NCBI GenBank assembly: GCA_905199285.1 | Contig: CAJKFZ010000091.1 | Coordinates: 1-10,148, forward strand | Reading direction: 5' to 3' | From: an uncultured Ruminococcus sp. | GTDB taxonomy: Bacteria > Bacillota > Clostridia > Oscillospirales > Ruminococcaceae | DNA length: 10,148 nt | Part shown: one piece after another, positions 1 through 5,335 of the stretch | How positions within the stretch are numbered: the first letter of the stretch is position 1 | How the letters are laid out: each line of letters opens with the position of its first letter | The notes under the pieces: generated by a model | What the model was told of the DNA's origin: nothing | The model's database searches: none | The model's input: only the letters and a program-made list of their open reading frames with translations | Position numbers and translations under genes: made by a program

Positions 1-130
1 CAAGACGAAGCTGTTTTGCAGTTTCCTGCAATTCCGATGCGGAAATTTCTCCTCTGAAATATTTTTCGCTTGCGAATTTCAGTTCTCTGAGAGAACCGAT
101 ACGTGGATATCCGATAATTGATGTTTTCAT
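1..130 (-). CDS. metE: MetE N-terminus, cobalamin-independent methionine synthase (partial, runs off left edge)
   Basis: Reading the minus strand from the ATG at 130-128 gives 43 codons that stay open to the window edge. The peptide begins MKTSIIGYPRIGSLRELK and continues with a segment ending ELQETAKQLRL. This matches the start of MetE, where a G-[YF]-PR-[IV]-G-x-x-RELK motif opens the N-terminal barrel and contributes to folate-substrate binding. MetE transfers a methyl group from 5-methyltetrahydropteroyl-polyglutamate to homocysteine to make methionine, using zinc rather than cobalamin, in the cytosol. A Shine-Dalgarno stretch (GGAAAGGTGAG on the minus strand, about 137-147) supports this start. 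Only the first few percent of a protein of roughly 750 residues is visible, so the zinc ligands cannot be checked. The gene is divergent from the tetR/ABC operon and has its own promoter and a likely MET-box. Confidence 0.88.
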   Translation of the reverse strand, partial: MKTSIIGYPRIGSLRELKFASEKYFRGEISASELQETAKQLRL

Positions 131-162
131 AGAATTCTCACCTTTCCAGTTTTACTGTATTG

Positions 163-191
163 ATTATATCATACTTTGACCGGTATGTGGT
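163..191 (-). promoter_or_regulatory. metE promoter (good -10, poor -35)
   Basis: On the minus strand a perfect TATAAT lies at 168-163, about 33 bases upstream of the metE start codon. Seventeen bases further upstream (191-186) the -35 position reads ACCACA, a poor match to TTGACA. A good -10 with a weak -35 is what an activator-dependent promoter looks like. This fits the LysR-type dyad centred at 223, about 67 bases upstream of the expected transcription start near 156. Confidence 0.6.
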
Positions 192-212
192 AACTCCTGT
201 TTTTTATTGCTG

Positions 213-233
213 GTCATAGTTTTAAACTATGAC
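213..233. promoter_or_regulatory. Perfect 21-bp dyad, probable MET-box for a LysR-type activator of metE
   Basis: The arm GTCATAGTTT (213-222) is followed by one base and its exact complement AAACTATGAC (224-233). The core, ATAGTTT, one base, AAACTAT, matches as I remember it the MET-box described for LysR-family methionine regulators of streptococci (MtaR/MetR-type). Its centre is about 67 bp upstream of the predicted metE start point, the usual place for a LysR recognition site. A terminator role is unlikely because there is no GC-rich stem and no gene ends here. Confidence 0.65.
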
Positions 234-273
234 TGTGCCAATTCATAAACTTTGTGTAATTTTTCAAATTTAC

Positions 274-302
274 TTGACAGACGTATAAAATCGGAGTATA
301 AT
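274..302 (+). promoter_or_regulatory. Upstream promoter P1 of the tetR1-ABC operon
   Basis: TTGACA (274-279), a 17-base spacer and TATAAT (297-302) form a perfect consensus sigma-70/sigma-A promoter. The expected start is near 309, so the GTTA box at 313-328 would lie over the first transcribed bases. A second promoter, P2, starts 42 bases further on, so the operon appears to have tandem promoters, each with its own operator type. Confidence 0.75.
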
Positions 303-312
303 AAATTCATTG

Positions 313-328
313 GTTATCTATGGCTAAC
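313..328. promoter_or_regulatory. GTTA box 1 (GTTATCTATGGCTAAC), upstream of tetR1
   Basis: This 16-mer is an imperfect inverted repeat and one of five copies in the window of the pattern GTTAKC-N4-RCTAAY. It begins 11 bases after the -10 of P1, so a bound protein would block initiation from P1. It also lies just upstream of the -35 of P2. Like the other four copies it is followed by T-A/C-A. Confidence 0.6.
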
Positions 329-343
329 TAAATTGAAAATCAC

Positions 344-372
344 TTGACAAACATGAGAATCCATGTTAGAAT
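344..372 (+). promoter_or_regulatory. Promoter P2 of tetR1
   Basis: TTGACA (344-349), a 17-base spacer and TAGAAT (367-372) make a strong promoter. The -10 overlaps the start of the TetR operator at 371. The spacing and several flanking bases (CTTGACAAA at the -35, CCATG before the -10, AATAACA after it) are shared with the promoter of the second tetR gene at 5833-5861, which suggests a common origin. Confidence 0.8.
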
Positions 373-396
373 AACAATGTTACGTAATGCTGTTAT
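371..396. promoter_or_regulatory. TetR-type operator in front of tetR1 (26-bp dyad)
   Basis: The outer arms ATAACA (371-376) and TGTTAT (391-396) flank a central self-complementary TTACGTAA (380-387). Twenty of the 26 positions are symmetric. It overlaps the -10 of P2 and ends 17 bases before the start codon, as expected for autorepression by the adjacent TetR protein. The same design is found at 5860-5885. Confidence 0.75.
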
Positions 397-413
397 TCAA
401 ATGAGGTGAAAAT

Positions 414-1037
414 ATGGGAGCCGATCGTGAGACTAAGGAAAAGCTGCTTGCCAGTGCAAAAACAGAGTTTATGGAAAAAGGATATGTCAAGGCATCTCTG
501 CGGAAAATCTGTGCAAATGCCGGTGTGACAACAGGCGCTTTGTATTTCTTTTTCGAGGACAAGGAGGACTTGTTCCGCTCCATTGTGGAGAAACCACTTC
601 ATAGTTTGCTGGACATGCTGAACACACATTTTGCAGAGGACGCACAGCTTTTGTCTGAAACGGACGGCTATGCCTATTCAGACGGAGATCATGAAGAATT
701 GGTGCAGCTGCTGATACGCCATTTATATGCAAACAGAGATGCTTTTCTGTTGCTCCTGACAAAGTCGCAGGGTACGGCATTTGAAAACTGCATAGACGAG
801 GTAGTGGAGAAAATCGAAAAGGGCTATCGGGTTATGGCGGAGCGTATGGCAGAAAAAACGCCCGGAATGCAGGTGAACGCCTATATGCTGCACTGGATGA
901 CGCATATGAATATTGACGCATTCATTCATTTGCTGACCCATGAACCCGACGAGCAAAAGGCACTTCGTCATATGTGCCGAATCATAGATTATCTGGTCAA
1001 GGGCTGGATGGAGTTAATTCTGATACCAAGAGAGTAA
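414..1037 (+). CDS. TetR/AcrR-family transcriptional repressor (TetR1)
   Basis: This 207-residue protein has the usual TetR length. An N-terminal DNA-binding domain (about residues 8-54) contains a helix-turn-helix at roughly 28-47, with recognition segment AGVTTGALYFFF followed by KEDLF. The remainder is helical and unrecognised, as is normal for the ligand-binding and dimerisation domain. The ATG at 414 is preceded by GAGGTG at 403-408. The gene leads an operon with a MacB-type ABC transporter, so it probably represses that transporter and itself through the dyad at 371-396, with release by an unknown ligand. Its recognition region is almost the same as that of the regulator at 5902-6519, with shared AGVTTGA-x-Y and KE-x-LF-x-SIVE, so the two may bind each other's operators. 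The family is certain; the ligand is unknown. Confidence 0.93.
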   Translation: MGADRETKEKLLASAKTEFMEKGYVKASLRKICANAGVTTGALYFFFEDKEDLFRSIVEKPLHSLLDMLNTHFAEDAQLLSETDGYAYSDGDHEELVQLLIRHLYANRDAFLLLLTKSQGTAFENCIDEVVEKIEKGYRVMAERMAEKTPGMQVNAYMLHWMTHMNIDAFIHLLTHEPDEQKALRHMCRIIDYLVKGWMELILIPRE

Positions 1038-1041
1038 AAAC

Positions 1042-1064
1042 GCCGTGCTATGGTACGGCATTTT
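1042..1064 (+). terminator. Weak hairpin after tetR1, possible partial terminator or attenuator
   Basis: GCCGT (1042-1046) can pair with ACGGC (1055-1059) around an 8-base loop and is followed by only four T residues. The stem is short, so at most partial termination is expected. It might reduce transcription of the ABC genes relative to tetR1. Confidence 0.3.
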
Positions 1065-1090
1065 ACATAACGGCAACATAACAATGCTAT
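1062..1090 (+). promoter_or_regulatory. Possible weak internal promoter for the ABC genes
   Basis: TTTACA (1062-1067) with a 17-base spacer leads to TGCTAT (1085-1090). The -35 matches consensus at five of six bases but the -10 at only three. It is proposed mainly because a GTTA box begins immediately after it at 1091, in the same relation to a promoter as other copies in the window. Confidence 0.3.
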
Positions 1091-1106
1091 GTTAGCGGCG
1101 ACTAAT
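1091..1106. promoter_or_regulatory. GTTA box 2 (GTTAGCGGCGACTAAT), upstream of the MacB-type ABC gene
   Basis: This is the second copy of the GTTAKC-N4-RCTAAY motif, followed by TAAC. It lies 22 bases before the ABC ATPase start codon. Directly upstream is ATAACAATG (1078-1086), identical to the left arm of the tetR1 operator at 371-379, so elements of both operator types sit side by side here. Confidence 0.55.
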
Positions 1107-1128
1107 TAACAAAACAGGAGGAGATTTT

Positions 1129-1827
1129 ATGTTTCTTGAAATCAGTGGAATCAAAAAGCATTTCGGTGAGGGTGAAAGCCGTGTGGAAGTGCTGAAAGGA
1201 ATCGATGCAGAAATCGAAAAAGGGGAAATTTGTGTACTGCTTGGACCGTCCGGTTCGGGAAAGTCTACGCTGCTCAATATTATTGGCGGTATCGACAATG
1301 CCGACAGCGGATATATTCGGATAGGCGGTGACAAAGTTGAGGAAATGAATGAAAAATCCCTGACGCTTTATCGCCGCAAGCACTTGGGATATATCTTTCA
1401 AATGTACAATTTGATTCCGAATCTGAACATTAAGGAAAATGTAGAAGTCGGCGCATATCTCAGTGATAATCCTCTGGATGTGGACGAATTGCTGAAAACT
1501 CTCGGACTGTATGAACACAGGCACAAGCTGCCAAATCAGCTTTCCGGCGGTCAGCAGCAGAGAACCGCAATCGGCCGTGCAATTGTGAAAAATCCGGATA
1601 TTCTGCTCTGTGACGAGCCGACGGGAGCTTTGGATTATAATACCTCAAAAGAAATTTTAAAGCTTATCGAAGACGTTAACCGCAAGTATGGGAATACGGT
1701 TATAATGGTCACTCATAACGACGCTATCAAAAATATGGCGGATAGGGTTATCAAGCTGCGTGACGGCGTTATCCGAAAGAATTATCTGAACGATGCGAAA
1801 ACGCCTGCGGCAGAACTTGACTGGTAA
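1129..1827 (+). CDS. ABC transporter ATP-binding protein, MacB/LolD type
   Basis: This 232-residue ATPase is a complete stand-alone nucleotide-binding domain. The Walker A is GPSGSGKST at residues 39-47, the Q-loop lies in YIFQMYNLIPNL, the signature LSGGQQQR starts at 138, the Walker B ends in D162-E163 (ILLCDEPTGALD), and the switch histidine is H196 in VTHN. The Q-loop context and the DEPTGALD sequence are typical of the MacB/LolD/FtsE group, which powers FtsX-like permeases by mechanotransmission rather than classical alternating access. AGGAGG at 1116-1121 precedes the ATG by 7 bases. The permease follows after 13 bases, so the two surely form one complex at the membrane. In Clostridia such pairs often handle antimicrobial peptides, lipids or lipoproteins; the substrate here cannot be read from sequence. 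Confidence 0.93.
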   Translation: MFLEISGIKKHFGEGESRVEVLKGIDAEIEKGEICVLLGPSGSGKSTLLNIIGGIDNADSGYIRIGGDKVEEMNEKSLTLYRRKHLGYIFQMYNLIPNLNIKENVEVGAYLSDNPLDVDELLKTLGLYEHRHKLPNQLSGGQQQRTAIGRAIVKNPDILLCDEPTGALDYNTSKEILKLIEDVNRKYGNTVIMVTHNDAIKNMADRVIKLRDGVIRKNYLNDAKTPAAELDW

Positions 1828-1840
1828 GGAGGTCAGGAAG

Positions 1841-4096
1841 ATGAAGAATCCCCTTAATAGAAGAATTTTCAGAGAAATAAAAGACGAAGCCGGAAAATAT
1901 ATTGTCATTTTTCTGTTTATGACTGCACTGATAGGAATTGTTTCCGGTTTTCTGATTGCAGACGAAAGTCTGAAAACTTCATATGACCAGAGCTTTGAAA
2001 AGTACAATGTGGAGGACGGAAATTTTGAGCTTGCTGAAAAAGCGGACAGCGAATGTATCGGCAGCATTGAAGATGAAGGCGTGACGCTTTACGAGAATTT
2101 CTATGTGGAAGAAGATACGGATGATTTTGGCAGTACGCTGCGTATTTTTGCTGACAGAAAAGCCGTCAACAAAGTGTGCCTTTTAGACGGCGCTATGCCA
2201 GAATCGGAAAATGAAATTGCTCTGGATAGGCTTTATGCGAAAAATAATGATTTATCTATTGGCGATACGTTCAGTGTAGCTGGGAATTCGTTGAAAGTTG
2301 TGGGTACTGTTGCACTGTCGGACTATTCTGCATTGTTTCAGAACAATACGGATTTTATGTTTGATACAATTAAATTCGGTGTAGCAGTTATGACGGACGA
2401 GGGCTTTGAGACAATGGGGGATAGCCATATTCACTATAGTTATTCCTGGAAATATGACACGCCTCCTGCAGATTCCAACGGCAGCGAGGCAAAGGAGATG
2501 GCTGAGGATTTTATGAAATCCATCAGTACAAAAACTGCCTTGACAAACTTTATTCCCCGCTGTTCTTCTAATGCTATCAACTTTGCAGGAGATGATATGG
2601 GCGGAGACAGGGTAATGTTTCTGACGATGATGTATATTCTTATTGTAATTATTGCCTTTGTTTTTGCGATTACTACAAGCAATACCATCAGCCGTGAATC
2701 CAATGTAATCGGAACGCTGAGAGCATCCGGCTATACAAAGGCGGAGCTGATACGCCACTATATGTCAGCACCTGTTATCGTTCTTTTTATTGCGGCTGTT
2801 GTGGGAAATATTCTCGGTTATACGCTGTTTAAGAATTTCATGGCGGATTTGTATTTAGGCAGCTACAGCCTGACTTCGTACAAGACGCTGTGGAACGCTA
2901 CTGCATTTGTGGAAACTACGATAGTTCCAATTGCGATCATGATGCTTATAAATTTTGTCATGCTGGCAAGAATGCTGAGCCTTTCTCCACTGAAATTTAT
3001 CCGCCGTGACCTGAAAAGACGTCAGAAGAAAAAGGCATTCAGGCTGAATACGAAAATCAAAATTATGACACGTTTTAAACTGAGAGTGATTTTCCAGAAT
3101 ATCCCGAACTATATCACCATTTTCGTCGGTGTTTTCTTTGCCGGATTTATTCTTGTTTTCGGAACGATGTTTACACCGCTTCTTGATTATGTTGCCGATG
3201 AAACAATTGCAAATATGCCTGCATCACATCAGTACATTTTGAAAGTGCCGGTAGAAACGGAAACTGTGGATGCTGAAAAATATTGTATCGGTAGTCTGAA
3301 AACAACGGGTGATGATTTCACGGAAAATATATCCATATACGGCATATCTGACGACAGTAGTTATGTCAATGCCGATCTCAATGAGGAAAAGGTTTATATT
3401 TCAAGCGCTTATTCAGACAAATACGGTTTGCACAAGGGCGATGAGATCACGCTGAAAGAAGAGTTCGGCGATAAGGAATATACTCTTAATGTGGACGGAA
3501 TTTATGAGAATCCTACGACCCTTGCTGTATTTGTCAGCAGGGAACATTTCAATGAAATGTTTGAGAAAGAGAGCAACTATTACAGCGGATACTTGTCCAA
3601 TCAGGGGATAGAAGATATTGATGATAGTCTGATTGCGGCTGAAATTACGGAAGATGATTATACAAAATCCTCACGTCAGCTGAAGCAGTCCATGGGAAAC
3701 ATGATGAACGTATTCTGGATACTCGGCATAGCAGTATTCATGCTGGTGATCTATCTGTTGGCGAAGATCATTATTGAAAAAAATTCCCAGTCCATTTCTA
3801 TTGCAAAGATTCTCGGCTACGAAAAACGTGAAATAAATCGTATATATATCCATACGACTACCATAGTCACCATTGCTTCACTGATTGCAGTCCTGCCTAT
3901 TATTCATGTGCTTTTGAATTTGGTATGGCATATGATGATGCAAGAGTATACAGGTTGGATTCCGTGTGTTGTGAATTGGAGCGTGTACTTCAAAGTCGTA
4001 GTTATCGGTATTATTACATATGCTGTAGTGGCAGCATTACTTATGCGACAGACCAATAAAATTCCGCTGTCTGATGCTTTGAAAAACGTGGAATGA
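1841..4096 (+). CDS. FtsX/MacB-like ABC transporter permease with two FtsX modules
   Basis: This is a 751-residue membrane protein. I chose the ATG at 1841 because AAGGAGG (1826-1832) precedes it by 8 bases; an in-frame ATG at 1793 lies inside the ATPase gene and has no such site. Hydrophobic segments occur near residues 20-40, 258-280, 308-330 and 359-382, then 424-444, 622-645, 672-694 and 715-736. This gives two copies of a four-helix FtsX module, each with a large extracytoplasmic domain between its first and second helices (about 41-257 and 445-621). After the second helix of each module is a coupling segment of related sequence, IGTLRASGYTKAELIRHY and IAKILGYEKREINRIYI, which is the FtsX hallmark. 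A basic cytoplasmic linker (about 390-415) joins the modules. The protein works with the preceding ATPase. Duplicated permeases of this kind may function without a second permease partner. Confidence 0.9.
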   Translation: MKNPLNRRIFREIKDEAGKYIVIFLFMTALIGIVSGFLIADESLKTSYDQSFEKYNVEDGNFELAEKADSECIGSIEDEGVTLYENFYVEEDTDDFGSTLRIFADRKAVNKVCLLDGAMPESENEIALDRLYAKNNDLSIGDTFSVAGNSLKVVGTVALSDYSALFQNNTDFMFDTIKFGVAVMTDEGFETMGDSHIHYSYSWKYDTPPADSNGSEAKEMAEDFMKSISTKTALTNFIPRCSSNAINFAGDDMGGDRVMFLTMMYILIVIIAFVFAITTSNTISRESNVIGTLRASGYTKAELIRHYMSAPVIVLFIAAVVGNILGYTLFKNFMADLYLGSYSLTSYKTLWNATAFVETTIVPIAIMMLINFVMLARMLSLSPLKFIRRDLKRRQKKKAFRLNTKIKIMTRFKLRVIFQNIPNYITIFVGVFFAGFILVFGTMFTPLLDYVADETIANMPASHQYILKVPVETETVDAEKYCIGSLKTTGDDFTENISIYGISDDSSYVNADLNEEKVYISSAYSDKYGLHKGDEITLKEEFGDKEYTLNVDGIYENPTTLAVFVSREHFNEMFEKESNYYSGYLSNQGIEDIDDSLIAAEITEDDYTKSSRQLKQSMGNMMNVFWILGIAVFMLVIYLLAKIIIEKNSQSISIAKILGYEKREINRIYIHTTTIVTIASLIAVLPIIHVLLNLVWHMMMQEYTGWIPCVVNWSVYFKVVVIGIITYAVVAALLMRQTNKIPLSDALKNVE

Positions 4097-4267
4097 TCAT
4101 GTACCATATTTCATGAGATATTCCGCATTTCTGCGCAGCTCATATTGGGTGTGGATAAAGTCATTTTGTTCGTGCAGCTGCATTTGTATAGGCACTGGAA
4201 GAGACAGAAGATATTTTCGAGAAGAACTGCTTTCTTGAATTAGTTTTTGTAAATTTGTAAACTGCAT
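4097..4267 (-). CDS. Small conserved-looking protein of unknown function, 56 aa
   Basis: The minus strand has an ATG at 4267-4265 preceded by a strong Shine-Dalgarno (GAGGTGA, just upstream). The frame runs 56 codons to a TGA at 4099-4097, whose last base directly abuts the permease stop codon on the other strand. The product starts MQFTNLQKLIQESSSSRKYL, then has LSLPVPIQMQLHEQ and ends with YELRRNAEYLMKYGT. It is charged, soluble-looking and probably helical. The pattern of Y-x(2)-SLP-x(2)-[VI]Q followed by ELRR-x-AE-x-LM recalls a widespread family of very small clostridial proteins of unknown function; this is from memory. No signal peptide, membrane helix or cysteine motif is present. Its clean ribosome binding site, exact fit into the gap between two operons and plausible composition argue that it is real. 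No good promoter is visible. Confidence 0.68.
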   Translation of the reverse strand: MQFTNLQKLIQESSSSRKYLLSLPVPIQMQLHEQNDFIHTQYELRRNAEYLMKYGT

Positions 4268-4303
4268 AAAAATCACCTCATAGTTAGATTGTGCTGAAAC
4301 AAG

Positions 4304-4335
4304 AAAAAAATCCGGTGTTATACCGGATTTTTTTT
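4304..4335. terminator. Bidirectional intrinsic terminator
   Basis: AATCCGGT (4309-4316) pairs with ACCGGATT (4322-4329) around a 5-base loop. The stem is flanked by an A run (4304-4310) and a T run (4328-4335), so it can terminate in both directions. On the plus strand it would end the tetR1-ABC-permease transcript, about 210 bases after the permease stop. On the minus strand it would shield the 56-aa gene from transcription entering from the right. Confidence 0.85.
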
Positions 4336-4344
4336 AAATTTCTC

Positions 4345-4373
4345 TTGACAATGCTTTTCAGATGTGGTATAAT
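4345..4373 (+). promoter_or_regulatory. Promoter of the DUF2325-DUF3793-flavodoxin operon
   Basis: TTGACA (4345-4350), a 17-base spacer and TATAAT (4368-4373) are both perfect consensus. The expected start near 4380-4381 coincides with the first base of GTTA box 3, so occupancy of that box should repress the operon. The leader before the start codon is about 83 bases. Confidence 0.85.
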
Positions 4374-4380
4374 GCCATTA

Positions 4381-4396
4381 GTTAGCATACACTAAT
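4381..4396. promoter_or_regulatory. GTTA box 3 (GTTAGCATACACTAAT), at the start point of the DUF2325 operon
   Basis: This is the third copy of GTTAKC-N4-RCTAAY, followed by TAAA, and lies directly over the predicted transcription start. In a wider frame it reads TTAGTTAG (4378-4385), six bases, then CTAATTAA (4392-4399). These half-sites suggest that the full operator may be a 22-bp dyad with consensus halves TTAGTTAG and CTAACTAA. Confidence 0.65.
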
Positions 4397-4399
4397 TAA

Positions 4400-4412
4400 A
4401 CTGCATTGCAGT
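4400..4412. repeat. Perfect 13-bp palindrome ACTGCATTGCAGT followed by a T-rich run
   Basis: The arms ACTGC and GCAGT can form a 5-bp stem with a 3-base loop in the leader RNA, followed by TATTTTTTAT (4412-4421). It lies between GTTA boxes 3 and 4. As an RNA hairpin it is small and probably a weak attenuator; as DNA it could be another protein site. The role is uncertain. Confidence 0.35.
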
Positions 4413-4429
4413 ATTTTTTATACAAACAG

Positions 4430-4445
4430 GTTAGCTTTAGCTAAC
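4430..4445. promoter_or_regulatory. GTTA box 4 (GTTAGCTTTAGCTAAC), next to the DUF2325 ribosome binding site
   Basis: This is the most symmetric copy of the motif: GTTAGCT and AGCTAAC are exact inverted repeats around TT. It lies in the leader, two bases before the AAAGGAG ribosome binding site (4448-4454) and 49 bases downstream of box 3. Two operators on one leader could act together, by cooperative binding or as a roadblock. The transcript could also fold here into a 7-bp stem with a 2-base loop next to the ribosome site. Confidence 0.65.
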
Positions 4446-4463
4446 TCAAAGGAGATGAAGTAA

Positions 4464-4757
4464 ATGAGCGTAGTGATTGTCGGTGGAAATGAATGTATGA
4501 TCCGTCAATACAAGGAGTTGTGCAGAGAATATAAATGCAAGGCAAAGATATATCCGAAAATGGCATGTGGCATGAAAAATATCGGAGCACCGGATCTGCT
4601 GGTACTGTTCACCAATACGGTTTCTCACAAGATGATACGCAGTGCATTGGATCAGGCAAAAGGGCAGGCGATAAAAACTGTTCGTTCGCATACAAGTTCT
4701 ATGAATGCACTTAGAAGCATTTTGAAGGAACATATAGGAGAAGATTTATATGTCTGA
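4464..4757 (+). CDS. DUF2325-family protein
   Basis: This 97-residue protein has a Rossmann-like start, SVVIVGGNECMIRQY, with a GG pair at residues 7-8 and a Y at 16. It continues with PDLLVLFTNTVSHKM (S54-H55), then IKTVRSHTSSMNALRSIL. This order of features, GG then a D-L-[LV] strand ending in T-x(3)-SH, then a late strand with SS-x(2)-L, is the DUF2325 pattern. The biochemical role of the family is not known. Four cysteines (11, 20, 25, 35) sit in the first third, which might bear on metal or redox sensing, but no classic metal-binding spacing is clear. The ATG is preceded by AAAGGAG with a 9-base gap. It is the first gene of a three-gene unit and overlaps the next gene by 8 bases. Confidence 0.82.
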   Translation: MSVVIVGGNECMIRQYKELCREYKCKAKIYPKMACGMKNIGAPDLLVLFTNTVSHKMIRSALDQAKGQAIKTVRSHTSSMNALRSILKEHIGEDLYV

Positions 4758-5304
4758 AGAAATTTTTATTCGTCACTGTTCGCCTACAATGGCAGGAATT
4801 AAAACTGCTAATTTATTTTCCAGTCGTTTTGAAGATGAAATGGAAATGAAAGAGAGTATCCGCAGTTTGAATAAGATTCTTGTAAAGAAAGGAATACGGG
4901 TTCTTCCGCTTCGCTATCACTGTGGCTTTGGACTTATTTATGCATATCGTCCATCAAAGCTTTCTCAGGATCTGAAAAACAGCGATGCTCAAAGATTGCT
5001 GGAAGAACGAGGATATGTTTCTTCAGGAACGCCGGAGCAGTATATTGTACAGCTAATGAAACGACTGGTAACTGATGAGGTATTTCCTCATGAGATCGGT
5101 CTGTTTCTGGGCTATCCGCCGGAGGACGTATGCGGATTTATTGAAAATAAGGCGGACGGATATAAATGTGTAGGCGAATGGAAGGTTTACGGAGATGCAG
5201 ATAAAGCGAAAAAGACCTTTGCAAAGCATAAAAAATGTAAAGAGGTTTATTGTAGGCTTTACGCTCGTGGAAAGTCAATCGAACGGCTAACAGTAGCTGT
5301 TTGA
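4750..5304 (+). CDS. DUF3793-family protein
   Basis: This 184-residue soluble protein matches the DUF3793 family as I remember it. The N-terminal part has HCSPTMAGIKTANLF. The middle has a VLPLRYHCGFGLIYAYRPSKL stretch (written here as VLPLRYHC and GLIYAYRPSKL). From residue 112 comes the most diagnostic block, FPHEIGLFLGYPPEDVCGFI. It is followed by WKVYGD and, near the C-terminus, KKCKEVYCRLYARG. The start codon at 4750 has AGGAG at 4736-4740 and overlaps the end of the DUF2325 gene by 8 bases, so translation is probably coupled. The function is unknown. Homologues often sit next to DUF2325 and flavodoxin genes in Clostridia, which suggests a role in electron transfer or metal stress. No transmembrane segment or signal peptide is present. 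Confidence 0.85.
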   Translation: MSEEIFIRHCSPTMAGIKTANLFSSRFEDEMEMKESIRSLNKILVKKGIRVLPLRYHCGFGLIYAYRPSKLSQDLKNSDAQRLLEERGYVSSGTPEQYIVQLMKRLVTDEVFPHEIGLFLGYPPEDVCGFIENKADGYKCVGEWKVYGDADKAKKTFAKHKKCKEVYCRLYARGKSIERLTVAV

Positions 5305-5335
5305 TATATATTTCAAGAAAGGTTTGGTAAGTATT

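Noticed and set aside
371..396. Fur box reading of the ATAACA...TGTTAT dyad
   Set aside because: The dyad lacks the GATAAT-type hexamer repeats of Fur sites, and its link to two TetR genes with matching recognition helices explains it better.
131..413. S-box, T-box or cobalamin riboswitch in the metE leader
   Set aside because: The predicted leader is only about 26 bases and shows none of the conserved cores. The region between metE and tetR1 is accounted for by promoters and operators.
380..971. Overlapping minus-strand frames across tetR1
   Set aside because: They lie opposite a clear TetR gene, have no ribosome sites and encode no recognisable domain, so they are coding shadows.
1793..1840. 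Longer permease start overlapping the ATPase gene
   Set aside because: The extra 16 residues come from the end of the ATPase gene in another frame, with no ribosome site; AAGGAGG sits just before the ATG at 1841.
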